From the NCBI RefSeq assembly GCF_009939225.1, contig NZ_JAACJR010000008.1, positions 59,107 through 123,106 on the forward strand: a stretch of DNA of 64,000 bases, given 5' to 3'. A model generated the notes under the pieces. It had not been told where the DNA came from. It saw only the letters and a list, made by a program, of their open reading frames with translations, and made no database searches. The DNA is from Sediminibacterium soli (GTDB lineage Bacteria; Bacteroidota; Bacteroidia; Chitinophagales; Chitinophagaceae). The position numbers and the translations under genes were made by a program. Positions 7,351 to 14,523 of the stretch are shown here, one piece after another (the first letter of the stretch is position 1; each line of letters opens with the position of its first letter).

Positions 7351-8652
7351 ATGCCTACTCCCTATATACTTTATTCCGACGGTAACGGTAATATTTTCGA
7401 AGACACCAGCCTTTACGCCGCAGGCCGTGCAGGATGGGATGCCATGCCCGTACCCGAGGAAGACTGGATCATACTCCCCGAAGGCGGCAATCTTTACGAA
7501 CTGCCCGGCAGGCGCGGCATAGGCATAGACGTGCACACCGGCGAGATGCGTCTCTGCGAAAAAGGATGGGCTGTAGCCGCCTTTATCCCACCCGCGCATA
7601 CCGGTCTTTTTATTGCAGCATACGAAACCCTGCCCGATGCGCCTACCCTGCCGCTGTTTTGCTACACCGCTGTGGGCTGGTTCAACAACCAATACTATGT
7701 ACCTGCGGTACGCATCGAAAAAGACATACGACAGGAATGCGCAGGTTACGACGACACCAAAATTGAACAGGGTACCAAACACCTGCTCCAGGCCTATCCC
7801 GGTAACCGACTGGTAAAACACCTGATGGAGAACTGCTGCATGACCTACCATTGTCCGGCAGCGCGCAATTTTGCTTTGGGCAGGTGGGAATGCCCGATAC
7901 CGAGTTCCCCTGCCTGCAATGCCAACTGCGTGGGATGCATCTCCTTCCAGCCCGAGGAAGAATCGATCGTATCCACGCAGGACAGGCTTACGTTCAAACC
8001 TCTCCCCGAAGAGATCGTGGAGTTTGCCGTACCTCACCTGATGACAGCACCTTACCCCATCGTAAGTTTTGGCCAGGGCTGCGAAGGCGAGCCCTTGCTG
8101 ATGTGGGAAACCATACGCGAAGCCATCATCGAAATACGGAGGCATACGGATAAGGGCAGCATCAATATAAACACCAACGGTTCCAAACCCGATGCGGTGC
8201 GCGCCTTATGCGAGGCAGGCCTCAACAGCATACGTGTAAGCACCAACTCGGCCCGCAAACGTATTTACGATCCCTATTACCGCCCCAATAACTACCGCTT
8301 CGAAGACATCATCGACAGCCTGAAAGTGATGCGCAGCTTCGGAGGCTGGACAAGCATCAACTATTTCGTATTCCCCGGTATGACAGACAGCGTGGAAGAA
8401 TACGAGGCCCTGCGACAGCTTATCATCGACACCGATCTCTGCATGATCCAGTGGCGCAATTTCAATATAGACCCCGACTGGTACATGGGCAAGATCGGCG
8501 CCTACGAAACGGGCGATATGCTTGGCATGAAACAGGTAATGCAACTGCTCCGTGAAGAATTCCCTAACCTGAAATTCGGCTATTTCAACCCTTCGATGGA
8601 GCGGATGAAGGGAAATTACGAAAGCGATTTTGCGGGGAGTGAGCGGTACTAG
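7351..8652 (+). CDS. Radical SAM protein
   Basis: A 433-residue cytoplasmic enzyme with the radical SAM cluster motif CxxxCxxC as C-N-A-N-C-V-G-C (Cys189, Cys193, Cys196), which binds a 4Fe-4S cluster and S-adenosylmethionine. The G-x-G-E-like segment follows as F-G-Q-G-C-E-G-E-P-L-L, then I-N-I-N-T-N-G-S and I-R-V-S-T-N-S. About 185 residues precede the cluster, unusual for the family, and contain four cysteines just before it (162, 163, 168, 181) that could hold a second cluster. Substrate unknown. The start is the ATG after the repeat; earlier codons fall in the repeat and in the preceding gene. It lies 83 nt after the ureohydrolase operon on the same strand. Confidence 0.88.
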   Translation: MPTPYILYSDGNGNIFEDTSLYAAGRAGWDAMPVPEEDWIILPEGGNLYELPGRRGIGIDVHTGEMRLCEKGWAVAAFIPPAHTGLFIAAYETLPDAPTLPLFCYTAVGWFNNQYYVPAVRIEKDIRQECAGYDDTKIEQGTKHLLQAYPGNRLVKHLMENCCMTYHCPAARNFALGRWECPIPSSPACNANCVGCISFQPEEESIVSTQDRLTFKPLPEEIVEFAVPHLMTAPYPIVSFGQGCEGEPLLMWETIREAIIEIRRHTDKGSININTNGSKPDAVRALCEAGLNSIRVSTNSARKRIYDPYYRPNNYRFEDIIDSLKVMRSFGGWTSINYFVFPGMTDSVEEYEALRQLIIDTDLCMIQWRNFNIDPDWYMGKIGAYETGDMLGMKQVMQLLREEFPNLKFGYFNPSMERMKGNYESDFAGSERY

Positions 8653-8716
8653 CACTCCGCAAGTATGCCCGTACAGCGCTGAAAGATCGGGTAAAGATTT
8701 AGTTGTGTAAAAAAAA

Positions 8717-8809
8717 TTGCCACAGATTGCACAGATTAGCACAGCCCTGTCTGCCGACAGGCAGGTTAGCACATAAAAAAGCTGTGTCAATCTGTGTAAT
8801 CTGTGGCAA
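8717..8809. repeat. Composite inverted repeat with CCTGTCTGCC core, copy 2
   Basis: Two 28-nt arms (8717-8744 and 8782-8809), TTGCCACAGATTGCACAGATT on the left and its near-perfect complement on the right, enclose the 20-bp palindrome CCTGTCTGCCGACAGGCAGG (8746-8765). It lies in the gap between two convergent genes (radical SAM and DHFR-like), where it could act as a bidirectional terminator, although no clear T run follows. It shares core and flanks with the copy at 733-784. Confidence 0.8.
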
Positions 8810-8831
8810 CAAATTCCCGCACCACACCACC

Positions 8832-9395
8832 CTACACCGGCAGATACTTAGTCAGCATCTTTCCATTCGCATAAGTAACCACGCTCTCCAGCGCCAGCAT
8901 TTTTCTCTCTTTGAATATCCGCATCCCCTCCCCGATCGCCACGGGGTTCCGGATGATATAGTATTCATCGATCAGGTTCAGGCTGATCAGCGAACTGACA
9001 AAAGTGGCGCCGCCATACACCATGATGTCCTTACCGGGTTGTTCTTTCAGGGCTTTTACGGCAGTGGCCAGGTCGCCGTTTTCCACTTCCAGGTTGCGGC
9101 CTTTGATCTCTTTCTGGGTATGACTGAACACGATCTTACGCATATTGACCATACGGTAGGCAAGCGACTGCTCTTTACTGTCGGGCAAATTATCGAGCGT
9201 ATTTTCCCAGTGATCGATGAATTCGCGGGTCATTTTTCTGCCGAGTAAGATGGTGTCGCAGGTATCGGCCAGGTCAATGACAAAGCGCATTCCCGCTTCA
9301 TCGGGTTGGCTCAGCCACATCCAGTCGAGTTCTCCGTTGGGACCGGCTACAAAACCGTCCAGGGTCATTTGTACCTGTACTTTTAATTTTCGCAT
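8832..9395 (-). CDS. Dihydrofolate reductase family protein (RibD C-terminal type)
   Basis: A 187-residue NAD(P)H-dependent reductase-like protein of the RibD_C/DHFR fold. Seen are the opening V-Q-V-Q-M-T-L-D-G-F-V-A-G-P-N-G, the helix-turn T-I-L-L-G-R-K-M-T-R-E-F, K-I-V-F-S-H-T, and the nucleotide-binding end D-I-M-V-Y-G-G-A-T-F-V-S-S-L followed by L-I-D-E-Y-Y-I-I-R-N-P-V. Proteins of this kind are widespread in Bacteroidota, and whether any reduces folate or a pteridine is rarely known. Single gene, convergent with the radical SAM gene. Confidence 0.9.
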   Translation of the reverse strand: MRKLKVQVQMTLDGFVAGPNGELDWMWLSQPDEAGMRFVIDLADTCDTILLGRKMTREFIDHWENTLDNLPDSKEQSLAYRMVNMRKIVFSHTQKEIKGRNLEVENGDLATAVKALKEQPGKDIMVYGGATFVSSLISLNLIDEYYIIRNPVAIGEGMRIFKERKMLALESVVTYANGKMLTKYLPV

Positions 9396-9595
9396 GGGAA
9401 TCGTTTTAAAGTTGATGATGTTTTACACCACAAATTTGTGCCAATATTCCCCGCCACCATGGGTAGGATTGCGACAAAACCGCTGGTGGTTTGCGTAAAT
9501 ATGCCCGTCAGGGTACCGGGCGGGACGCGATTGCCATACGAGGCCGCCGCGCTGATCCGCGGCATCTGTTCTTTCAAAGGGGAAACAATGGCAGT
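9396..9595. other. Gap without recognised gene
   Basis: About 200 nt between two genes on the reverse strand. It holds a palindrome-like ACCACAAATTTGTGCC near 9430 upstream of the DHFR-like gene and a GC-rich hairpin candidate (CCGCG/CGCGG near 9548-9563) behind the LpxR gene. Short open frames on both strands have no recognisable content. Confidence 0.4.
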
Positions 9596-10753
9596 TTATT
9601 GCCGTCGATTTACGATATGAACATTCATCTCGATACTCATCCAGTAATGCCAGCGCGGAGCACGACCGGGCGCCTCGAACTCGGGTGAGCGAAAATTGAA
9701 TTTCAGTTTTCCGTCAAAATTGGTTCTGCTGGAAACAGAAGGATTGATACAAAACCCAAGCGATCCGTCGAACACGCCGCGACGAGCCCAGGCATTGGGC
9801 AGGTTTACCGCATCGTGACGGCTCTGGCCGCTTATCAGTGCATTGTACCCAATGAAATTACCCCTGATCGCTGCAAAGAAAAAGAGCTCTGTTGCTTTTT
9901 CGCGTTTATAATAGTTTTCCATTGTTGCAACGGCATTGGGCTTAAAAAGCATCGAGGAAGATCCGAGCGGATTGGTCGCATACATCCAGTTGCGCGGATC
10001 GAGCCAGCCAAAACGCCAGGACAATTCAGCGACGGCGGTATTGTACCAACCCAGGTTTAAGCGGCCGGCGGCTTTCCATTCACCTCCGAAGCGGATAAGC
10101 CTGTCTGTGAAACCCAATTCACGCCGGCGCAGCGGTCCCCGGGTCAGCAAATGATCCTGCTGGTAAAACAGTAATGCGGTAAGCGCGCCGCCGTCTGACA
10201 GCTGGTTATGCCAGCCCCTTGGCGTGCGCGGGTCTTTTGTATCATTATTGTTCATCCCCTTGTGAATCGCGGTTTGTATTTCACGGGAAACTCCTGTACC
10301 CAGCGCACCCGCAGCCAGCCCGAAAGTATATAACCGACACTTTTCGCGATCAAGAAACATTCCGGTTGTTTGCAGATAAGTGAGAGAGGCATATGGCCTG
10401 TCGTTGTAGATCGGATAGGAAGCGGGCAAGGAATCAGGGGTAAACGATCCGTTAGCCAGCTGCATTACATAGAATCCCGTGGCATACTGTACACGTTTCG
10501 GTTTTATCATTTTGAAAAGCCAGCGCGAAGGAGCAAATAGAAAACATTTTTCAAATGCATCTGTTGCGTAGTGGAAGCCAAAACCCATCGTGTAGTTTCT
10601 GTCTTCATTCAATTGTTTCATGCCAAACCATTCCAGGGTATAGTCCTGGTCGTAGCTGATACCAAAACGCTGATAGCGCGCAGCCGGCAAAGGCTGTGCA
10701 AGGGCCTGCCCCGTCAGCAAAACTGAAACGAGTAAATACAATATCCTTACCAT
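9596..10753 (-). CDS. Lipid A deacylase LpxR family outer-membrane protein
   Basis: A beta-barrel enzyme of the LpxR family (DUF2219), which removes the 3'-acyloxyacyl chain of lipid A in the outer leaflet. The 385-residue product has a signal peptide cleaved after A-L-A (residue 19), then L-N-E-D-R-N-Y-T-M-G-F (48-58), N-D-R-P-Y-A-S-L-T-Y-L-Q (117-128) and Q-T-A-I-H (Gln160, His164), which matches the Gln/His pair with x3 spacing of Salmonella LpxR, followed by G-W-H-N-Q-L. Aromatic alternating strands fill the C-terminal half and it ends in a barrel strand. It is the last gene of a three-gene operon, 8 nt behind the HETVH gene. Confidence 0.82.
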   Translation of the reverse strand: MVRILYLLVSVLLTGQALAQPLPAARYQRFGISYDQDYTLEWFGMKQLNEDRNYTMGFGFHYATDAFEKCFLFAPSRWLFKMIKPKRVQYATGFYVMQLANGSFTPDSLPASYPIYNDRPYASLTYLQTTGMFLDREKCRLYTFGLAAGALGTGVSREIQTAIHKGMNNNDTKDPRTPRGWHNQLSDGGALTALLFYQQDHLLTRGPLRRRELGFTDRLIRFGGEWKAAGRLNLGWYNTAVAELSWRFGWLDPRNWMYATNPLGSSSMLFKPNAVATMENYYKREKATELFFFAAIRGNFIGYNALISGQSRHDAVNLPNAWARRGVFDGSLGFCINPSVSSRTNFDGKLKFNFRSPEFEAPGRAPRWHYWMSIEMNVHIVNRRQ

Positions 10754-10761
10754 ATGCTTTT

Positions 10762-11214
10762 TTATCGGTCCCGCACCATCAACTCCGCCAGTTCACCGAT
10801 CACCCAGGGCGCTGTATTTGCTTCCCCGTTGGGATTGTTGTCATGATGCGTATAATCAAACTGGTTATTGGTAAGGTAGTCAACAGCATGCACGGTTTCG
10901 TGCACCAGTGTATTGGTTATCGATGCCAGGCTTCTGTTCAGTTTAGCCGTATTCACACTGATCTTGTCGAGTGTGCCCGCGTTGGAACGGCTCCAGGGCC
11001 TCCAGAAAGTGGTTACGGTGATCTCTCTTGGAAACGCGGTAAATTCCGCGGCGATCTGCCGGCCGGAATAAACAGAATTGTCAAAAGAATTGATCTGTTC
11101 GAGTTTCTGGTAAAATACCTCATCTGAAAGGATGCGGTTCGCTTCCAGGATCGCATTGGTGAGAGACCTATTGTTTCCCTCGTATTTTAGCTTTGGACAG
11201 TTGGTGATAGCCAT
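10762..11214 (-). CDS. Small protein with HExxH zinc-peptidase-like motif
   Basis: A 150-residue protein with no signal peptide or membrane segment. It contains H-E-T-V-H-A-V-D-Y at 105-113, the H-E-x-x-H motif of zincin metallopeptidases placed in a hydrophobic helix (I-T-N-T-L-V-H-E-T-V-H-A-V). Possible third ligands are His123/His124 (Y-T-H-H-D) or Glu141 in G-E-L-A-E-L. The part before the motif (residues 60-100) is strand-rich. It is short for a full peptidase and I do not recognise a family; an Eip- or effector-like toxin/peptidase is possible. It sits 2 nt behind the secreted barrel-like protein and 8 nt before the LpxR gene, so all three are surely cotranscribed. Confidence 0.65.
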   Translation of the reverse strand: MAITNCPKLKYEGNNRSLTNAILEANRILSDEVFYQKLEQINSFDNSVYSGRQIAAEFTAFPREITVTTFWRPWSRSNAGTLDKISVNTAKLNRSLASITNTLVHETVHAVDYLTNNQFDYTHHDNNPNGEANTAPWVIGELAELMVRDR

Positions 11215-11216
11215 GA

Positions 11217-12056
11217 TCAGTTTAGTTTATAGTTAACGGCAAATTTGACAACAGGTTTGGCAAGCAGTTCCACCGGGCTGTTGGTATACTGGTAAACACC
11301 GGCACGCAGGCTGATAATATTGTCAATTTCTATCCCCATATCAACCGAATAGCCCAGCAGTGAATTTTTTTTGAAGCCTGGTCCGAATATGCGCGCAAAA
11401 TTGCTTTCGGCCGACATGTTCCCGGAAATCTTCGCCTGCAGAAAGAACATGCCTATATTACTCATATCATCATTGGCCCAGGCCCCTGTTTGAAAATACA
11501 GTCCTGCATTGGCAAAGCTGTTGAGGTAATTGATACTTTCCTGGGTAAGACTGTCCCTGCCATTGACAAGCCGGGTACCCAGGTGATAGTTGAACTTAAG
11601 CAGTGTGCGGGCCGATGCATTTCTTTCTAACAGATTAAAGGACTGGTTGATGGAAAAATTCAACGTGCCGCCGAGCTGATTGAGCAGCGAATTGACAGAC
11701 TGGCTATTCTCTTTATCATTGCCAAATCCGGTACCTGAGGTGCCTGTGTAGATATAAAACGGAATGCTGAATTTTTCCTCCCCGATATTCAGTTTCAGAA
11801 ACCGCGCAGAAGCCTGCACGCCGCCGTTGGTGAGGTAATCTATGATACCGCTTCGAAGCAGCTGAAAAGATTCGTCGTCGGCCTGAATACGCTTTTGGAT
11901 CTTTGTCGTTTTTTGGGTCAATCCAGAAATATTTCTCGCGGACAAATTGTTGATTTTTTCCTTTGCCCATGTATAATCCACTTCTACGATCTGGGCTTTT
12001 GCGTGCAGGTAAAAGACGGAGCACAGCACAATGATGGCACACCGGTACCGTTGCAT
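11217..12056 (-). CDS. Secreted protein, probable outer-membrane barrel, unknown family
   Basis: A 279-residue protein with a signal peptide (cleavage after K-A near residue 21). A polar helical region (30-75, W-A-K-E-K-I-N-N-L and K-T-T-K-I-Q-K-R-I) is followed by alternating hydrophobic strands: K-F-S-I-P-F-Y-I-Y-T-G, L-L-K-F-N-Y-H-L-G-T-R, A-N-A-G-L-Y-F-Q-T-G-A-W, I-S-L-R-A-G-V-Y-Q-Y, ending V-V-K-F-A-V-N-Y-K-L-N. That is the look of a small outer-membrane barrel. No named family recognised. It is the first gene of the operon with the HETVH protein and LpxR; a weak -7-like box (TAGGTTTA, rc) lies upstream. Confidence 0.65.
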   Translation of the reverse strand: MQRYRCAIIVLCSVFYLHAKAQIVEVDYTWAKEKINNLSARNISGLTQKTTKIQKRIQADDESFQLLRSGIIDYLTNGGVQASARFLKLNIGEEKFSIPFYIYTGTSGTGFGNDKENSQSVNSLLNQLGGTLNFSINQSFNLLERNASARTLLKFNYHLGTRLVNGRDSLTQESINYLNSFANAGLYFQTGAWANDDMSNIGMFFLQAKISGNMSAESNFARIFGPGFKKNSLLGYSVDMGIEIDNIISLRAGVYQYTNSPVELLAKPVVKFAVNYKLN

Positions 12057-12208
12057 AAGCAGTTGGGTTTTGATCAGTAAATAAGGGGGGATATCGTAAA
12101 CCTAATAAAAGTTTCTGCATAATGCAAGCCATTCCAGACTTCTTTTTTCGGCTTAGGCCGACCAACCGGAGACAGACCGGAAGAACGCTCCGTGGCACTG
12201 TTTATGCG

Positions 12209-12216
12209 TACATTTG
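12209..12216 (+). promoter_or_regulatory. -7 box (TACATTTG) of the DNA alkylation repair gene
   Basis: Perfect TAnnTTTG box, 22 nt before the ATG at 12239; no clear TTG partner at -33. It lies inside the longer frame opening at 12122, which supports the downstream start. Confidence 0.5.
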
Positions 12217-12238
12217 GATAGCCCGAAAAACGAGCATT

Positions 12239-12907
12239 ATGACACTGAAAGAAACGCTGGCCCGGCTGAAATCGATGAGCAACGAAAAAACCATGGCGCA
12301 TAACAGGAAATTCGGCCTGGGCGATAACCAGTTTGGCGTAAAAATGGGAGATATACGCGCGCTTGCCGGCAAAATCAAAACCGATCAGGCGCTGGCAATG
12401 GAACTTTGGGAGACCGGCAACCTGGATGCACAACTGCTTGCCGTACTCATCACCGACACCAGAAAACTGACAAAAAAAGAACTGGAAAAAATGGTACAGT
12501 CTGCCGGTTACGCCCCGGTGGCGGACTGGCTGTACAGCTATGTGGTCAAAGTGTTTCCCGACAAAGAATCTTTCCGCACCGGCTGGATGAATGGCAGGAA
12601 CAAATGGGCCGCCCGTGCAGGATGGAGTCTTACCGCAGGCAATATAGCGCGCGATCCGGCACTGGTGGATATCCAGGCATTGCTGGACAGAATTGAATCC
12701 GAGATGCCCGCCGCGCCGCCCGAAGTGCAGTGGACCATGAACACCGCACTGGCCAATATCGGCATCCACCACGAAAAACACCGCCAGCGCGCCATCGCCA
12801 TCGGGGAGAAACTGGGTATTTACAGAGACTATCCCGTTTCCAAAGGATGCACCTCCCCTTTTGCCCCGGTATGGATCGGCGAAATGGTGAAAAGACAGCA
12901 GGGCTGA
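12239..12907 (+). CDS. DNA alkylation repair protein (AlkC/AlkD-like HEAT-repeat glycosylase family)
   Basis: A 222-residue all-helical protein of the DNA alkylation repair family (PF08713), in which AlkD removes N3- and N7-alkylpurines without base flipping. Signs are N-R-K-F-G-L-G-D-N-Q-F-G-V-K-M-G-D-I-R (20-38), L-W-E-T-G-N-L-D-A-Q-L-L-A-V-L-I-T-D, V-A-D-W-L-Y-S-Y-V-V, and A-A-R-A-G-W-S-L-T. Whether the catalytic Trp/Asp/Arg set of AlkD is complete was not established. The C-terminal K-G-C-T-S-P-F-A-P-V-W-I helix is typical of a Bacteroidota subgroup. The start follows from the -7 box. Monocistronic, cytoplasmic. Confidence 0.86.
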   Translation: MTLKETLARLKSMSNEKTMAHNRKFGLGDNQFGVKMGDIRALAGKIKTDQALAMELWETGNLDAQLLAVLITDTRKLTKKELEKMVQSAGYAPVADWLYSYVVKVFPDKESFRTGWMNGRNKWAARAGWSLTAGNIARDPALVDIQALLDRIESEMPAAPPEVQWTMNTALANIGIHHEKHRQRAIAIGEKLGIYRDYPVSKGCTSPFAPVWIGEMVKRQQG

Positions 12908-13067
12908 CCATTCCTGTTCAACGCAGAGACGCGAGGGAGCAGCCTCCCGCCGAGATCATATCCGGGAACCCGCGATCCGCAAATCCATCATCCCCTGCGC
13001 CGAAAGGATCCGGAACGCTTCCTGAATCGCGGCGGTTTTCTTATCTTACTGTGCAAACAAGGATTGC

Positions 13068-14417
13068 ATGCAAAAGAACCAACTGTTCCGTTACTCGGTG
13101 GTGGCTGCCCTGGCTGGTTTTATTTTCGGGTTTGATACGGTGGTGATCTCCGGCGCCAACCTTCCTATTAAAAATCTCTGGCATACCTCGCCGCTGTTTC
13201 ACGGTTTCTTCATCATGTCGATGGCCTTATGGGGCACCGTACTCGGAGCGGTCTTTGGCGGCATTCCTACGCAGCGATACGGAAGAAGAAAGGTATTGAT
13301 TGCGGTGGGACTGCTGTTTGCGGTTTCGGCATTTGGAACAGCGCTGGCAAACGATCCCTATCTGTTCTCTTTCTTCCGTTTTATCGGCGGCGTGGGCATA
13401 GGGGTTTCTTCTGTGGCAGCGCCCACTTATATTTCCGAAATAGCAACACCCGGCAGCCGGGGCCGGCTGGGCGCTATGTACCAGTTCAACATCGTTTTCG
13501 GGATACTGGTGGCATTTCTCTCCAATTATTTACTCCAGGGTGTGGGCGGCGATAACGACTGGCGCTGGATGCTGGGTGTGCTGGCCATCCCGTCTGTGCT
13601 CTATACCCTGATGGTACTGGGCGTTCCGGAAAGTCCGCGCTGGCTGATCACGCAGAAAAATGATATGACTGCTGCCAGGCAGGTATTGGTACAGTTGGGT
13701 ATAACGGATCCTGATAAAGAGGTGGAAACCATTCTGGCAGCCAACAGGGACGAAGCCGCCGCGGGAAGCGGGGCGCAGTTGTTCAGCGCCCCATACCGGA
13801 AAGTGCTGTGGCTGGGTTTTATGATCGCGTTCTTTAACCAGGTATCGGGTATCAATTTCATCCTTTACTATGCACCGGAGATACTGGAGAAAGCGGGACT
13901 TGCTGCAAAAGAGTCGCTGCTCAATTCCATCGCCATCGGTGGCACCAACCTGCTGTTCACCTTCGTGGGGCTGTACCTGATCGACCGCGCCGGCAGGCGG
14001 AAACTGCTGGTCATCGGGTCGCTGGGGTACATACTCAGCCTGTCGATGGTGGCCTGGTCGTTCTATACACATGCCGGCGCCGCCTTACTGATGGGTTTCC
14101 TGTTGCTGTTTATCGCCGCGCATGCCATCGGCCAGGGCGCTGTGATCTGGGTATTCATATCCGAAATATACCCCAACCGCATACGTGCGGCAGGACAGTC
14201 TTTCGGCGCAAGCGTGCACTGGGTGTTTGCCGCCATCATTACGCTGGTAACACCTGTATTTCTTGATTCCGGGAACGGCATCTTCAAAGACAATCCCTGG
14301 CCCATCTTCGCTTTTTTTGCCTTTATGATGCTGCTGCAGCTGATCTGGACCCTCACCAAAATGCCCGAAACCAAAGGCGTTTCACTCGAGGGCCTGGAAA
14401 AACGACTGATGCATTGA
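13068..14417 (+). CDS. Sugar porter family MFS transporter
   Basis: A 449-residue, 12-span major facilitator of the sugar porter family, probably a sugar/H+ symporter in the inner membrane. Family signatures are present: G-F-D-T-V-V-I-S-G-A in span 1, R-Y-G-R-R-K between spans 2 and 3, R-F-I-G-G-V-G-I-G, P-E-S-P-R-W-L after span 6, N-Q-V-S-G-I-N in span 7, D-R-A-G-R-R between spans 8 and 9 and P-E-T-K-G at the C-terminus. Substrate cannot be read from sequence; hexoses or pentoses are usual. It stands alone between the repair gene and the kinase operon. Confidence 0.93.
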   Translation: MQKNQLFRYSVVAALAGFIFGFDTVVISGANLPIKNLWHTSPLFHGFFIMSMALWGTVLGAVFGGIPTQRYGRRKVLIAVGLLFAVSAFGTALANDPYLFSFFRFIGGVGIGVSSVAAPTYISEIATPGSRGRLGAMYQFNIVFGILVAFLSNYLLQGVGGDNDWRWMLGVLAIPSVLYTLMVLGVPESPRWLITQKNDMTAARQVLVQLGITDPDKEVETILAANRDEAAAGSGAQLFSAPYRKVLWLGFMIAFFNQVSGINFILYYAPEILEKAGLAAKESLLNSIAIGGTNLLFTFVGLYLIDRAGRRKLLVIGSLGYILSLSMVAWSFYTHAGAALLMGFLLLFIAAHAIGQGAVIWVFISEIYPNRIRAAGQSFGASVHWVFAAIITLVTPVFLDSGNGIFKDNPWPIFAFFAFMMLLQLIWTLTKMPETKGVSLEGLEKRLMH

Positions 14418-14433
14418 AGAACCAGGTAACCAT

Positions 14434-14497
14434 GTTCACCCGTTCCTTATTCTTTGTTCCTTGTTCCCCTGTTCCTTGCTCCTTGTTCATCTGTTCC
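14434..14497. repeat. TTGTTCC/TTCCTTG dispersed repeat run
   Basis: The gap behind the sugar porter is built of variants of GTTCCTTGTTCC(CCT) repeated about five times. The same wording returns at 17540-17622 and, on the other strand (AACAAGGAACAAGGAAT), at 41800-41880. Its last unit supplies the TTG of the following promoter. Confidence 0.7.
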
Positions 14498-14505
14498 TAT
14501 ATTTG
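14476..14505 (+). promoter_or_regulatory. Promoter of the histidine kinase/response regulator operon
   Basis: TTG (14476-14478), 19-nt spacer, TATATTTG (14498-14505): a full match to the Bacteroidota sigma-A consensus. Transcription should start near 14511, 13 nt before the ATG at 14524. Confidence 0.7.
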
Positions 14506-14523
14506 ACCATCATCCCCTTGTTG

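Noticed and set aside
6922-8145. 407-codon open frame on the reverse strand
   Set aside because: Antisense to the membrane protein and radical SAM genes; composition is low in typical domain patterns and follows codon bias of the forward genes.
9438-9620. 60-codon forward frame between the DHFR-like and LpxR genes
   Set aside because: No recognisable domain, overlaps the 3' end of the LpxR gene, and a similar-length frame exists on the other strand.
14461-14523. 21-codon extension of the histidine kinase
   Set aside because: It is the translation of the TTCCTTGTTCC repeat and lies upstream of or inside the TTG-N19-TATATTTG promoter.
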